Of a stretch of DNA of 64,000 nt, positions 1 to 7,514 are shown piece after piece. The notes below the pieces were generated by a model. The model did not search any database. It was not told the DNA's origin and saw only the letters and a list, made by a program, of their open reading frames with translations. Position numbers and translations under genes: made by a program. This stretch comes from a virus: positions 1-64,000 of the IMG/VR virus record IMGVR_UViG_3300035070_003385. One strand, 5' to 3'. Position 1 is the stretch's first letter. Each line of letters opens with the position of its first letter.

Positions 1-694
1 ATCTACCCTGTGTTAAATCACCGACGTCAGTTGCATTTGCATCTGTAGCAAAAGGAAACTTGTCAATTACATTTAAAGTCGTGTTTAATGGCCTGTTTAC
101 CCCGCCTGAAGTATAACCGGAAACGTTGCTAGATTGACCAGCAGTGCGGCCGCGACCTTGTGTGAGATCGCCAACATCTGTTGCATTTGCATCTGTAGCA
201 AAAGGAAACTTGTCAATTATGTTTTGAACTGTATCATCAGGATATGCTCCAGACGCATATCCTGATTCTGAACTCGATTGTCCTGCTGGTAGTTCACGTG
301 ATGCCGTTAAATCCCCAACATCTGTTGCGTTTGTATCTGTAGCAAAAGGAAACTTTTCAATTATGTTAGAAGCGGTTGGAGGCGTTTTACCTCCCGAAAC
401 GTAACCTGATACTGTACTAGATTGGCCTGTGGCGCCATCACGCGCGGCGTTCAAATTTCCAACGGTTGTTGCGTTTGCATCCGATGTAAACGAAAACTTT
501 TCAATTCTCTCTGATGCAGAGCCATACAGGTTACTAGCAGTATATCCGCTTACAGAGCCCTGAAATGAGTACGGTATTTCGTATCCAGTCGCTAGAATAG
601 CTCCATCGAACTCAAACCCTTCGTCAGTAAAGGTAAGAGTGTAGTCTCCGAAGTTAATCGTGCCGTCAGCGTTAAATTTAATCTCAGTTGCCAA
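1..694 (-). CDS. Kelch-like repeat tail adhesin, partial (copy 1 of 5)
   Basis: The C-terminus runs off the left edge. I chose a TTG start at 694: an AAAGGA ribosome-binding site lies about 10 bases upstream, and no ATG precedes the conserved reading frame. The N-terminus (ATEIKFNADGTINFGDYT) is a short unique module ending in QGSVSGY. About four repeats follow in the visible part, of the form SGYxSGG-loop-N-x-IDKFPFATDANATDVGDLTxxR. The GG, aromatic and closing arginine spacing resembles kelch beta-propeller blades. Its N-terminal module differs from the two types in the downstream paralogues, so it is a third type. I infer a virion surface adhesin from its place among fibre genes; no enzymatic motif is seen. 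Confidence 0.8.
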   Translation of the reverse strand, partial: MATEIKFNADGTINFGDYTLTFTDEGFEFDGAILATGYEIPYSFQGSVSGYTASNLYGSASERIEKFSFTSDANATTVGNLNAARDGATGQSSTVSGYVSGGKTPPTASNIIEKFPFATDTNATDVGDLTASRELPAGQSSSESGYASGAYPDDTVQNIIDKFPFATDANATDVGDLTQGRGRTAGQSSNVSGYTSGGVNRPLNTTLNVIDKFPFATDANATDVGDLTQGR

Positions 695-711
695 GAAGGT
701 CTATCCTTTAC

Positions 712-840
712 TTAAATGTCTTCAACTAACTCTTGTAAAAGATTAAACGCATCACGGTCTTCCATTTCAAATTTTCGTAGGACCTCGAGTAATTCATCGA
801 AGTCAAGGTCCTCAATCTTTTTTGCAAGAATTAATTCCAT
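712..840 (-). CDS. Small acidic hypothetical protein (42 aa)
   Basis: This short reading frame starts with ATG (MELILAKKIEDLDFDELLEV) and ends 17 bases before the TTG start of the adhesin. It begins three bases after the stop of the 111-residue gene upstream, so it looks translationally linked. The protein is acidic and predicted alpha-helical, with heptad-like leucine and isoleucine spacing. I recognise no family. A small helical assembly factor for the fibres is possible but unproven. Confidence 0.55.
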   Translation of the reverse strand: MELILAKKIEDLDFDELLEVLRKFEMEDRDAFNLLQELVEDI

Positions 841-842
841 GA

Positions 843-1178
843 TTAGCTACCGTTCTTGGCAACAAAGTCGTCGTACCAAGCTTCAGCCATCGTAGTCACT
901 TCAGCGTCAGTCATATTCGTTGAATCCGCACCTGGGTCTTCCATATTCATATTCTGAAACGGTGTTGTCCCATGCATTGTAAGTAGACGAGTTACGAACT
1001 CGGCTTTTGTAAAAGATGTAACTGTGTCGGGTACGTAGTAATCACGAACGTCGTCTACCCAACCGATGTATGTGTTGTCCGCTGGGTTGAACCAGTGACC
1101 GCGATCGCCGACCCAACCTGGTATTTCAGCGCGTGCACTTCCATTAATTCTGTGAAGCATATATTCTATTACAGCCAT
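843..1178 (-). CDS. Hypothetical protein, 111 aa, in fibre operon
   Basis: This is the first gene after a consensus late promoter (TATAAATA about 43 bases upstream of the ATG), and GGAGG sits just before the start codon. The product is acidic, rich in Trp, Tyr and Asp, with no signal peptide or membrane segment. The middle contains WFNPADNTYIGWVDDVRDYY. I do not recognise a family. Co-transcription with the 42-residue ORF and the adhesin suggests a virion or fibre-assembly role, which is inference. Confidence 0.65.
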   Translation of the reverse strand: MAVIEYMLHRINGSARAEIPGWVGDRGHWFNPADNTYIGWVDDVRDYYVPDTVTSFTKAEFVTRLLTMHGTTPFQNMNMEDPGADSTNMTDAEVTTMAEAWYDDFVAKNGS

Positions 1179-1220
1179 TTTTTCCTCCGGGTGTTATAGT
1201 TTGAATAAGGTTTCTTAATG

Positions 1221-1228
1221 TATTTATA
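1221..1228 (-). promoter_or_regulatory. T4-type late promoter TATAAATA
   Basis: The minus strand reads TATAAATA in the 50-base gap between the methyltransferase-like gene and the 111-residue gene. This is the T4-family late promoter -10 element. It would drive the leftward group starting at 1178. Confidence 0.7.
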
Positions 1229-1229
1229 A

Positions 1230-2000
1230 TTACAATGATCTTATATTTTTCCTTGGATATGGAAAAATATCTATTGGTGTTAATGTAATACAACAAGTAC
1301 TGTTTTGATCTCTATCTTTATTCTCGACCATATGTTCTACGCTAAATGTTGTATTTTCAACTTTTTGTTTTAAATTTTCAATATTATATTCTTTTTGTAA
1401 ATTATTTTTGCTTTCAAATACTTCGTAAAACGTTCTTGGTATTCTTCCACTGTTTAATATATCAACTATACGATTGATTGCCATATAAGAAGAATAATGA
1501 GTACTTGCGCTATCAATATATATTTTAGAATGGTCGTTCATCTTTGGAATATAATCCACGAGCAGTTTCGTAACATCAAAGACTCCGTGAGCAAAGTCAG
1601 AAAAGAGTATATCAATGTTCTTTAGATCCAATACATCGATCCTTTGGTTCAAAAAGTTAACTTGATCCTGTACCTCGTACTTTTGAACTAGACCTGTTAT
1701 GAAATCATTGTAATCATCATGATAATGATCGCCCATTGCATTCTTTGCAGTCTTAAGGCGATACCACTCACTTCCGTCGTCTATCGTATGTATTGTCCCA
1801 AACTCATTTTCCTCAAGCGCAAGTCCGGACCATAACATAGCAGATCCAAGACCGGTTCCTAATTCAACTACGGTCTCGGGTTTCATCATTTTAATTATAG
1901 AATAAAGGTACACCGAAAAGTCTTCTGTTCCGTATATAGATCCAACTCTATCAGTGTACCTTTTTAATTCTACAAACCTATCGTAGAAGTTACTCTTCAT
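1230..2000 (-). CDS. Class I SAM-dependent methyltransferase-like protein
   Basis: I place the start at the ATG at 2000 (MKSNFYDRFVELKRY). It overlaps the upstream stop by 11 bases, and the longer in-frame start would overlap far more. Near residue 45 VVELGTGLGSAMLWSG matches the glycine-rich SAM-binding motif I (E/D-x-G-x-G-x-G). An acidic strand end, IHTIDD, follows at the expected distance, and ILFSDFAHG resembles the motif IV region. The fold resembles class I small-molecule, protein or sugar methyltransferases. No NPPY or PC motif is present, so DNA methylation is unlikely. It lies among fibre and oxygenase genes and may modify a virion glycan or protein; the substrate is unknown. Confidence 0.6.
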   Translation of the reverse strand: MKSNFYDRFVELKRYTDRVGSIYGTEDFSVYLYSIIKMMKPETVVELGTGLGSAMLWSGLALEENEFGTIHTIDDGSEWYRLKTAKNAMGDHYHDDYNDFITGLVQKYEVQDQVNFLNQRIDVLDLKNIDILFSDFAHGVFDVTKLLVDYIPKMNDHSKIYIDSASTHYSSYMAINRIVDILNSGRIPRTFYEVFESKNNLQKEYNIENLKQKVENTTFSVEHMVENKDRDQNSTCCITLTPIDIFPYPRKNIRSL

Positions 2001-2940
2001 TATTCTCTTCTGACCCAAAATTGCCAAGTAATGCAACCTTATTTGAGAAAGAAATAGCTTCGTTTGGTTCTGGGTCGTATCCTAAAAGTTCCATGCGGGT
2101 TACATCAACTTTGTGTTTGTCTATCAATTCGTGAGCAAGACCATCAACAAATTCAAATAAACCTTCACTACCCCAAGAGTCTTGTTCAACTTCTTTCTTT
2201 ACATATTCTTGAATGATACGTTGCATTTTACTTGGGTTAACACCAATTTGCTCCATATATTCTTGCTCACCTTTTGTAATTTTTCCACTTTGGCGAACAT
2301 CCCGAATACATTGCACAATACTTCTTTTGAGGTGAGTAATTGACTCTTCTCTTTCGATGTCATGTTCAGAAAAACCACTCACTTTTTCTTTAAGATCTTC
2401 ATATATTTCTTGTAAAGCAAGAACGTCTTTCATTGCTCCTTCAATATATGTCATACCTTCAATAGCACCTTCTTGAAGTTCAGCTAGCTTAATCTTAAGA
2501 TCCACCTCTCTCCAATAATCAAGGTTTTCAGATTCTCCTAGCTCTTCTTGCAATTTACGAATTTTTGCTTCTTTTTTAATATGACGCCATTTTGCTTCAG
2601 TTAATGCTGATTTCTTTTTTGATAATTCGGCAGAAATTTGGCGCATATTTTTATGAGGGCTATGGTAACTGAAGTTAATATGCTTCCACATCCATTGTGT
2701 ATGACTGTGATTCCAAATATTTCCTAGTTCACCTACATTTTTTAATGCAGCGTCAACTAATTGTGAATTTTCATTAAGAGTTTTGTTACCAAAACTTGGA
2801 AGATTGCCAGTGGTGCCATGACCAAAAACCATAGCCATTGGCACCTTCATTTTTTCAGCATCTTCAGCTGTAACCATACTACTCTTACGAATTTCTTCAA
2901 ATACTGCAAGTTCGCGAGCGTTCTTTTTTTCTTCTTCCAT
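1990..2940 (-). CDS. Hypothetical coiled-coil protein, 316 aa
   Basis: The start at 2940 (MEEEKKNARELAVF) is chosen because AAGGAG lies 11 bases upstream; the earlier in-frame ATG at 2964 lies inside the upstream gene. The product is highly charged. Residues from about 100 to 190 look like long alpha-helix or coiled coil (KKKSALTEAKWRHIKKEAKI and following). No catalytic motif, signal peptide or membrane segment is visible. It sits between a tandem oxygenase and a methyltransferase in the late region. I do not recognise the family. Confidence 0.6.
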   Translation of the reverse strand: MEEEKKNARELAVFEEIRKSSMVTAEDAEKMKVPMAMVFGHGTTGNLPSFGNKTLNENSQLVDAALKNVGELGNIWNHSHTQWMWKHINFSYHSPHKNMRQISAELSKKKSALTEAKWRHIKKEAKIRKLQEELGESENLDYWREVDLKIKLAELQEGAIEGMTYIEGAMKDVLALQEIYEDLKEKVSGFSEHDIEREESITHLKRSIVQCIRDVRQSGKITKGEQEYMEQIGVNPSKMQRIIQEYVKKEVEQDSWGSEGLFEFVDGLAHELIDKHKVDVTRMELLGYDPEPNEAISFSNKVALLGNFGSEENNEE

Positions 2941-2941
2941 G

Positions 2942-4282
2942 TTATTTAAATCTCCTTGGTCCATGTATCCAAATTACGAGTGCATAGCGATTTCCAGTTT
3001 TAATTGGAGTAACTACATGAGGCATATAGCTCGGGAATAGAGAAATAGATCCTCTTTCTCGAACTGCTTGTATTTTATTTCCGTGGTCATCAACAACTAA
3101 ATCGCATCCAGTATAAGAATCTGAATTAGATAATTGAGCTGTAAACGATATTTTTCTTGTTGCTACTGTTCCGTTTCCAGCATCAACATGCCAATCGTAG
3201 TGTCCTGGCACTTCCGCATCGGAAGGATAATGAATAAGCTGCAGTGAGTGCTCGATATGAGATATATCATAGTCGAAGTGAACAGCGTTTGCGACTGATA
3301 CCGCCTTTGCTACCTTATCAAAGATCCATTTATTCTCTTCTATATTTTCAACAGAATAGATTTCAGCTGATCGTATCTTACGAGCAACAGTTCCTTTCGA
3401 GTCTCCACCTACGCTCGCGGATGCAGCATACGAATCGTTCGCTATCTGAATAATACGATCACATTCTTCCTCTGTAAACATCATCTGCGGAAAGGTTTCG
3501 CTGTTAACTGGAAAATATCCAGGCAAAGTGTTGTCTCGGCCTGGAAGTATAACGCCGCCGAATACAGGATCTGGAATAAGCATTTCCTTCTTCTTTTCGA
3601 GCATTTCTTTTAGCGGTGCTTGGTTGTGTTTGTGAACGATAGTTGTATTTTGTTCTTGTTCCTGAGGTTTTGGCTGTTGAACTTGATTTGATTTTACCAT
3701 AGTTTCAGAGGTTTTGTCAATACCTAAACTTGTTCTACCATCCATTGCTTGGTCGGCATGCGGGCCATTTGCATCTACGTAATGTAGGAACACTTGGCAA
3801 TGCCAATTGCCTTTAAACGGCCTTCTCCAATGAACCATTTCAGTACCTTTGTACGCAGCCATTTCTCCTGGTTCCATGGATACTGCCTTTTCTACAGTAC
3901 CATCATCATTCGAAAAATGAATAGGCCAATTTACTTTCGCATCATAACCTAAAGTTAAAGTAGTACTAATTTCACATGCAGGACGGTCCTTATGCTTTTT
4001 GAGTACGTCTCCCGTGCGATAGATGCGCGCATAGGAATATGTTGGAAGTAATTTTTTTCCAACAGCTTTACCTAGCGGTTCAACAATGTTTTGTAAAAGT
4101 GTATCAAACTTCTCATCACCGTATACAGCATCCGAGAGTGGACACTGATCGTCTTGAATAAGTTTTCCATCGGCGTGTAGTTGAAACATATGTTCGACTA
4201 GAGAGTCGCATTGTTCCTTTGTTAAAACATCTTGTAAAACTACATAGCCATTTTCTTCAAAATAATTTGCAGTATCGGTCAT
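2942..4282 (-). CDS. Tandem 2OG-Fe(II) oxygenase (two domains)
   Basis: Two oxygenase domains lie in one chain. The N-terminal domain has iron ligands H97-x-D99 (KKHKDRP) and H151 (MVHWRRPF), with the following arginines as likely 2-oxoglutarate contacts. The C-terminal domain is prolyl-4-hydroxylase-like: H365-x-D367 in HYDWHVDAGNG, H422 in SYMPHVVTP and R432. A Gln/Pro/Lys-rich linker (about 195-235) joins them. Both domains keep their ligands, so both should be active. Such enzymes hydroxylate proteins, sugars or small molecules; the substrate here is unknown. It is followed by two more single-domain oxygenases, apparently one transcription unit from the late promoter at 5453-5460 despite the structural neighbourhood. 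Confidence 0.85.
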   Translation of the reverse strand: MTDTANYFEENGYVVLQDVLTKEQCDSLVEHMFQLHADGKLIQDDQCPLSDAVYGDEKFDTLLQNIVEPLGKAVGKKLLPTYSYARIYRTGDVLKKHKDRPACEISTTLTLGYDAKVNWPIHFSNDDGTVEKAVSMEPGEMAAYKGTEMVHWRRPFKGNWHCQVFLHYVDANGPHADQAMDGRTSLGIDKTSETMVKSNQVQQPKPQEQEQNTTIVHKHNQAPLKEMLEKKKEMLIPDPVFGGVILPGRDNTLPGYFPVNSETFPQMMFTEEECDRIIQIANDSYAASASVGGDSKGTVARKIRSAEIYSVENIEENKWIFDKVAKAVSVANAVHFDYDISHIEHSLQLIHYPSDAEVPGHYDWHVDAGNGTVATRKISFTAQLSNSDSYTGCDLVVDDHGNKIQAVRERGSISLFPSYMPHVVTPIKTGNRYALVIWIHGPRRFK

Positions 4283-4288
4283 AATAAA

Positions 4289-4861
4289 TTATTCTCCATT
4301 CGTATATTGAAATTTGCAAGTCACAACGTATCTTTTATCTTGAGCGCCACTAAAGGGCGGTGAACCACAGTGTGGAATCAATCCATCGAAAACAACCAAC
4401 CGCCCTGGTTTATATGCTGCAGCATATTCTATATTATCGAGCGTCTCATTAAAGAAGAACGTATGTCCTCCCCAATGAATGTTCCAATCCGGATGCGGAT
4501 AGTATAGAGCAGTCTTTGGTTTTTCTAGATGGTTATCATCGATATGAATCGTATCGAAATCGCTCGTTGTAGCAAGATTTACATACTGGCGATGAACTAT
4601 ATAATTCTTAGCGATGTTTTGATCCACGCTATTGAGCCTATTTATAATTCCAAACTCAGTTGCTTCTTCACGCGATCCAAAGGTATACTTAAGTTTATGT
4701 TTTTCGCCGTATATATGAGAACGGAACCCGTCACTAAAGTTTGTTGCAGTGTATGCAAACTGACGAACCTTAATGAACATTCTTGCTACTTCGTCAAAGG
4801 AAAAGAGATCATCGTATATATCGATATTACGGCCGTTTATCTGTATCTTTTTATGTTTCAT
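4289..4861 (-). CDS. 2OG-Fe(II) oxygenase, 190 aa
   Basis: A compact double-stranded beta-helix oxygenase is indicated by H106-x-D108 in DTIHIDDNH, a distal H164 in DGLIPHCGSPP and R177 in DKRYVVTCKF. The sequence between them (WNIHWGGHTFFFNET) matches the core strand before the distal histidine in the 2OG-Fe(II) superfamily. There is no signal peptide. Its start overlaps the stop of the upstream oxygenase gene (ATGA type, positions 4858-4861), implying translational coupling. The substrate cannot be deduced. Confidence 0.8.
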   Translation of the reverse strand: MKHKKIQINGRNIDIYDDLFSFDEVARMFIKVRQFAYTATNFSDGFRSHIYGEKHKLKYTFGSREEATEFGIINRLNSVDQNIAKNYIVHRQYVNLATTSDFDTIHIDDNHLEKPKTALYYPHPDWNIHWGGHTFFFNETLDNIEYAAAYKPGRLVVFDGLIPHCGSPPFSGAQDKRYVVTCKFQYTNGE

Positions 4862-5418
4862 AATTTACCTACGTTAAAGCTAATGCTAACTCTTGCTTCA
4901 TCTGACATGTTTGGCTCTACATAGTGTTCTAACCAACTCGGGAAAACAATACAAGCGAGTTCTTGTGGAATAATCGGATAGTTCTTTTGTCGAATAGGGT
5001 GGGACTCGCTACGAACGGCCGGATTTGTAAATATTAATCTACCGCTGTTCTGTGGAACCTTTAGATAATATACACCCGAGAGATAACCCTCGTGAGTATG
5101 CTGATAGTTAAATGAATACTTTTGGTTGACATTTGCCCACATGCTTTGAATACCAAAATCTTTAATTCCGTATTCTTCCAGGATTGGCTGTGAGATTGAT
5201 TTTAAGAGAGTGTTGTTTATGAACTCTTTAAAGATGGGTTCTTTGTGAAGATCGTCTCTCGACTGCCATCCACCACCCGCGTTACTCTTTTCTGCGGATG
5301 GTTCGTTGTTATAGATCTCAAGGACTCGTTCAAGGTAGTCCTCGGTCTGATACTTTTCATGACTTAATACGTGACCCCAAAGAGGTGTATTAAATACATT
5401 AAACTGGTGTTCACTCAT
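4858..5418 (-). CDS. 2OG-Fe(II) oxygenase of the cyanophage type
   Basis: The sequence matches the short 2OG-Fe(II) oxygenase family common in marine T4-like phages (PF13759/TIGR02466 type). QHTHEGYLSGVYYL carries the proximal histidines 107/109, and CIVFPSWLEHYVEPN gives distal H165, followed by R176 in the closing strand VSISFN. It is the first gene after a late promoter 35 bases upstream and is coupled to the next oxygenase by a 4-base overlap. In related phages this family is widespread but its substrate is not established. Confidence 0.85.
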   Translation of the reverse strand: MSEHQFNVFNTPLWGHVLSHEKYQTEDYLERVLEIYNNEPSAEKSNAGGGWQSRDDLHKEPIFKEFINNTLLKSISQPILEEYGIKDFGIQSMWANVNQKYSFNYQHTHEGYLSGVYYLKVPQNSGRLIFTNPAVRSESHPIRQKNYPIIPQELACIVFPSWLEHYVEPNMSDEARVSISFNVGKL

Positions 5419-5452
5419 TTTATTCCCTCATAATATAGTAATACTGTATTGT

Positions 5453-5460
5453 TATTTATA
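5453..5460 (-). promoter_or_regulatory. Late promoter embedded in stop codon of the propeller gene
   Basis: The minus strand reads CAA-CAA-GTA-TAA-ATA. The last codons (Q-Q-V-stop) of the gene at 5456-6448 overlap a perfect TATAAATA. It lies 35 bases before the start of the 186-residue oxygenase and would drive the three-oxygenase unit. Confidence 0.75.
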
Positions 5461-6448
5461 CTTGTTGGCCTGCTGCGGTGCTTCGGGCTACTGTTAGATC
5501 CCCAACGTCTGTCGCATTTGCATCAGTGGCAAAAGGAAACTTTTCAATCGTATTTACATTAGGCGGCGCTATTCCTCCAGAAGCATATCCTGATACTGTT
5601 GATGATTGACCTGCAGCAACTTTTTTTGCTTGAGTTAAATCACCAACATCCGTTGCATTGGCATCAGCAGCAAAAGGAAACTTATCAATCGTATTTACAT
5701 AACTAGTTGGGCCCCCTGAAGCACCTCCTGAAGCATATCCGTTTTCAGTACTGTTTTCCGAGTTTCCTCCGTTTGCAGATCTCCCTTGCGTTAGATCCCC
5801 AACGTCTGTCGCATTTGTGTCTGTTGCGAAAGGAAACTTTTCAATCCTATTAACATCTGGAAATCCTCCTGCCGTATATCCTGATACTGTACTCGAAGTA
5901 CCTCCTATCCCAAATCCTAAAGTCCCAGGCAAGTCACCAACATCCGTTGCATTGGCATCAGCAGCAAATGGAAACTTATCGATTGTATCAACGTATGAAG
6001 GAACCCACCCGCCTGAAGAATAACCGGACGCCGTACTCATTTGACCAGTCAAAGATTTTCTTGTCTGCGTTAGATCTCCAACGTCAGTTGCATTTGTGTC
6101 TGTCGCAAAAGGAAATTTATCAATAGTATTAAAACGTATTGGCCCTGTGCCACCAGAAGTATAACCTGAAACGTCACTCGATTGACCTGCTGTTTCTCCT
6201 CTCGATTGAGTTAGATCCCCAACATCCGTTGCATTACCGTCAGACGCAAAGGGAAATTTATCAATCGTTGTTTGAAAGGGCGTACCGGCAGAAGTGTACC
6301 CACTCACAGAACCTTGTGCTTGGGTTGGCGGCGGTGGAGTCGCATAAGATCCATATTTAAACTTACCGTCGATCTCTATCCCACCGGGATGCAACGAGAT
6401 ACTATACGTCCCGAAGTTAATAGAGTTTTTATTAATTGAAATCGGCAT
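5456..6448 (-). CDS. Kelch-like six-repeat tail adhesin (copy 2, N-terminus type A)
   Basis: The N-terminal 45 residues (MPISINKNSINFGTYSISLH, then GIEIDGKFKYGSYA and a proline-rich hinge) form a likely attachment module. Six repeats of about 46-49 residues follow, each with SGYxSGG, a variable 5-12 residue loop, IDKFPFA-x-DANATDVGDLT and a spacer ending in GQSS. The chain ends abruptly with AAGQQV, as in its paralogues. The pattern fits a six-bladed kelch-type propeller. Loops between GG and IDKF differ in length and sequence in each blade, as expected for ligand-binding surfaces. It has its own late promoter at 6477-6484. The adhesin role is inferred. Confidence 0.85.
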   Translation of the reverse strand: MPISINKNSINFGTYSISLHPGGIEIDGKFKYGSYATPPPPTQAQGSVSGYTSAGTPFQTTIDKFPFASDGNATDVGDLTQSRGETAGQSSDVSGYTSGGTGPIRFNTIDKFPFATDTNATDVGDLTQTRKSLTGQMSTASGYSSGGWVPSYVDTIDKFPFAADANATDVGDLPGTLGFGIGGTSSTVSGYTAGGFPDVNRIEKFPFATDTNATDVGDLTQGRSANGGNSENSTENGYASGGASGGPTSYVNTIDKFPFAADANATDVGDLTQAKKVAAGQSSTVSGYASGGIAPPNVNTIEKFPFATDANATDVGDLTVARSTAAGQQV

Positions 6449-6476
6449 TTATAAAATCCTTGGCAAGTCTTTAATC

Positions 6477-6484
6477 TATTTATA
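6477..6484 (-). promoter_or_regulatory. Late promoter overlapping propeller stop codon
   Basis: A perfect TATAAATA on the minus strand contains the TAA stop of the gene at 6480-7478 and lies 29 bases upstream of the ATG at 6448. Confidence 0.8.
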
Positions 6485-7478
6485 CTTGTTGGCCTGCCGG
6501 CCTTTGCACGGTTTGTATTAAATCACCAACGTCTGTTGCATTACCATCAGAAGCAAATGGAAATTTATCAATCGTTGTAGAACCTCCGGAATTATAACCT
6601 GATGCATTACTTGATTGGCCCGCCGCGGATTGCCTTGCTTGTGTCAAATCTCCTACATCGGTTGCATTAGCATCTGATGCAAAAGGAAATTTTTCGATCG
6701 CATTAAATACCGCTGGGGTGAATCCGGGGTTGCTCCCACCTGCTACGTATCCAAACTCGGTAGAATTTTGGCCTGAAGGGCCATTGAGTCCTCGTGTTAA
6801 ATCTCCTACATCGGTTGCATTACTGTCTGATGCAAAGGGAAATTTTTCGATCGTATCGATCGGCGCGCCTGGCGGCGCGCCGCCAGAAATATAACCACTT
6901 CCTGTACTCGATTGACCTGCGATATTGTATTTAGCTGCTGTTAAATTACCAACGTCCGTTGCATTAGCATCTGAAGCAAAGGAAAATTTATCAATCACGT
7001 TTGAAATATTTGGCCAAGTTGAAACACCCCCAGAAGTATAACCAGATGCTGTACTCATTTGCCCAGCTGCGGTACTAGTTTTTACTTCAGTTAAATCGCC
7101 AACATCAGTTGCATTCCCATCGGTAGCAAAAGGAAATTTATCAATAATGTTGGATGGGGTGCCGGCCCCAAGATATCCACCCGATGTATAACCAGATACG
7201 TCACTTGATTGTCCAGTCACTGTCCATCTCGTTCCAGTTAAATCACCAACATCCGTTGCATTTGCGTCGGTAGCAAATGGAAACTTTTGAATTATGTTTA
7301 TGGGCCCCGGTGTCCCGCCAGACATATAACCACTTACAGAACCCTGAGCCTGCGTAGGCGGCGTCGGCAGAGCATAAGATCCGTACTTAAACTTGCCGTC
7401 TATCTCTATCCCATTAGGATGCAACGAGATACTATAGGTACCAAAGTTAATAGAGTTTTTGTTAATCGAGATTGGCAT
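6480..7478 (-). CDS. Kelch-like six-repeat tail adhesin (copy 3, N-terminus type A)
   Basis: Its N-terminus is nearly identical to copy 2 (residues 1-46) and is followed by six kelch-like repeats. Repeat 6 has an unusually short loop (SGYNSGGSTTIDKF), while repeat 5 has a long one with Pro and Phe (GGSNPGFTPAVFN). It ends RPAGQQV. The lysine-phenylalanine core and DATDVGDL segments stay conserved while the loops diverge, which points to selection on a fixed scaffold with variable contacts. Its promoter is at 7507-7514, inside the stop codon of the next propeller gene. It is probably a distal tail or fibre component. Confidence 0.85.
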   Translation of the reverse strand: MPISINKNSINFGTYSISLHPNGIEIDGKFKYGSYALPTPPTQAQGSVSGYMSGGTPGPINIIQKFPFATDANATDVGDLTGTRWTVTGQSSDVSGYTSGGYLGAGTPSNIIDKFPFATDGNATDVGDLTEVKTSTAAGQMSTASGYTSGGVSTWPNISNVIDKFSFASDANATDVGNLTAAKYNIAGQSSTGSGYISGGAPPGAPIDTIEKFPFASDSNATDVGDLTRGLNGPSGQNSTEFGYVAGGSNPGFTPAVFNAIEKFPFASDANATDVGDLTQARQSAAGQSSNASGYNSGGSTTIDKFPFASDGNATDVGDLIQTVQRPAGQQV

Positions 7479-7506
7479 TCATAAAATCCTTGGTAAGTCT
7501 TTAGAC

Positions 7507-7514
7507 TATTTATA
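7507..7514 (-). promoter_or_regulatory. Late promoter overlapping propeller stop codon
   Basis: A perfect TATAAATA on the minus strand contains the TAA stop of the gene at 7510-8589 and lies 29 bases upstream of the ATG at 7478. It has the same arrangement and spacing as at 6477-6484. Confidence 0.8.

Noticed and set aside
4639-4646. TATAAATA inside the 190-residue oxygenase gene
   Set aside because: Within coding sequence and with no gene start nearby; probably chance in AT-rich DNA. The same applies to 51260-51267 and to AATAAATA at 18059-18066.
2942-5418. TET/JBP-type role of the 2OG oxygenases in hydroxymethylating DNA
   Set aside because: Hydroxymethylcytosine is explained by dCMP hydroxymethylase. 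The oxygenases are late, far from the modification genes, and resemble prolyl-hydroxylase and cyanophage types, not TET.
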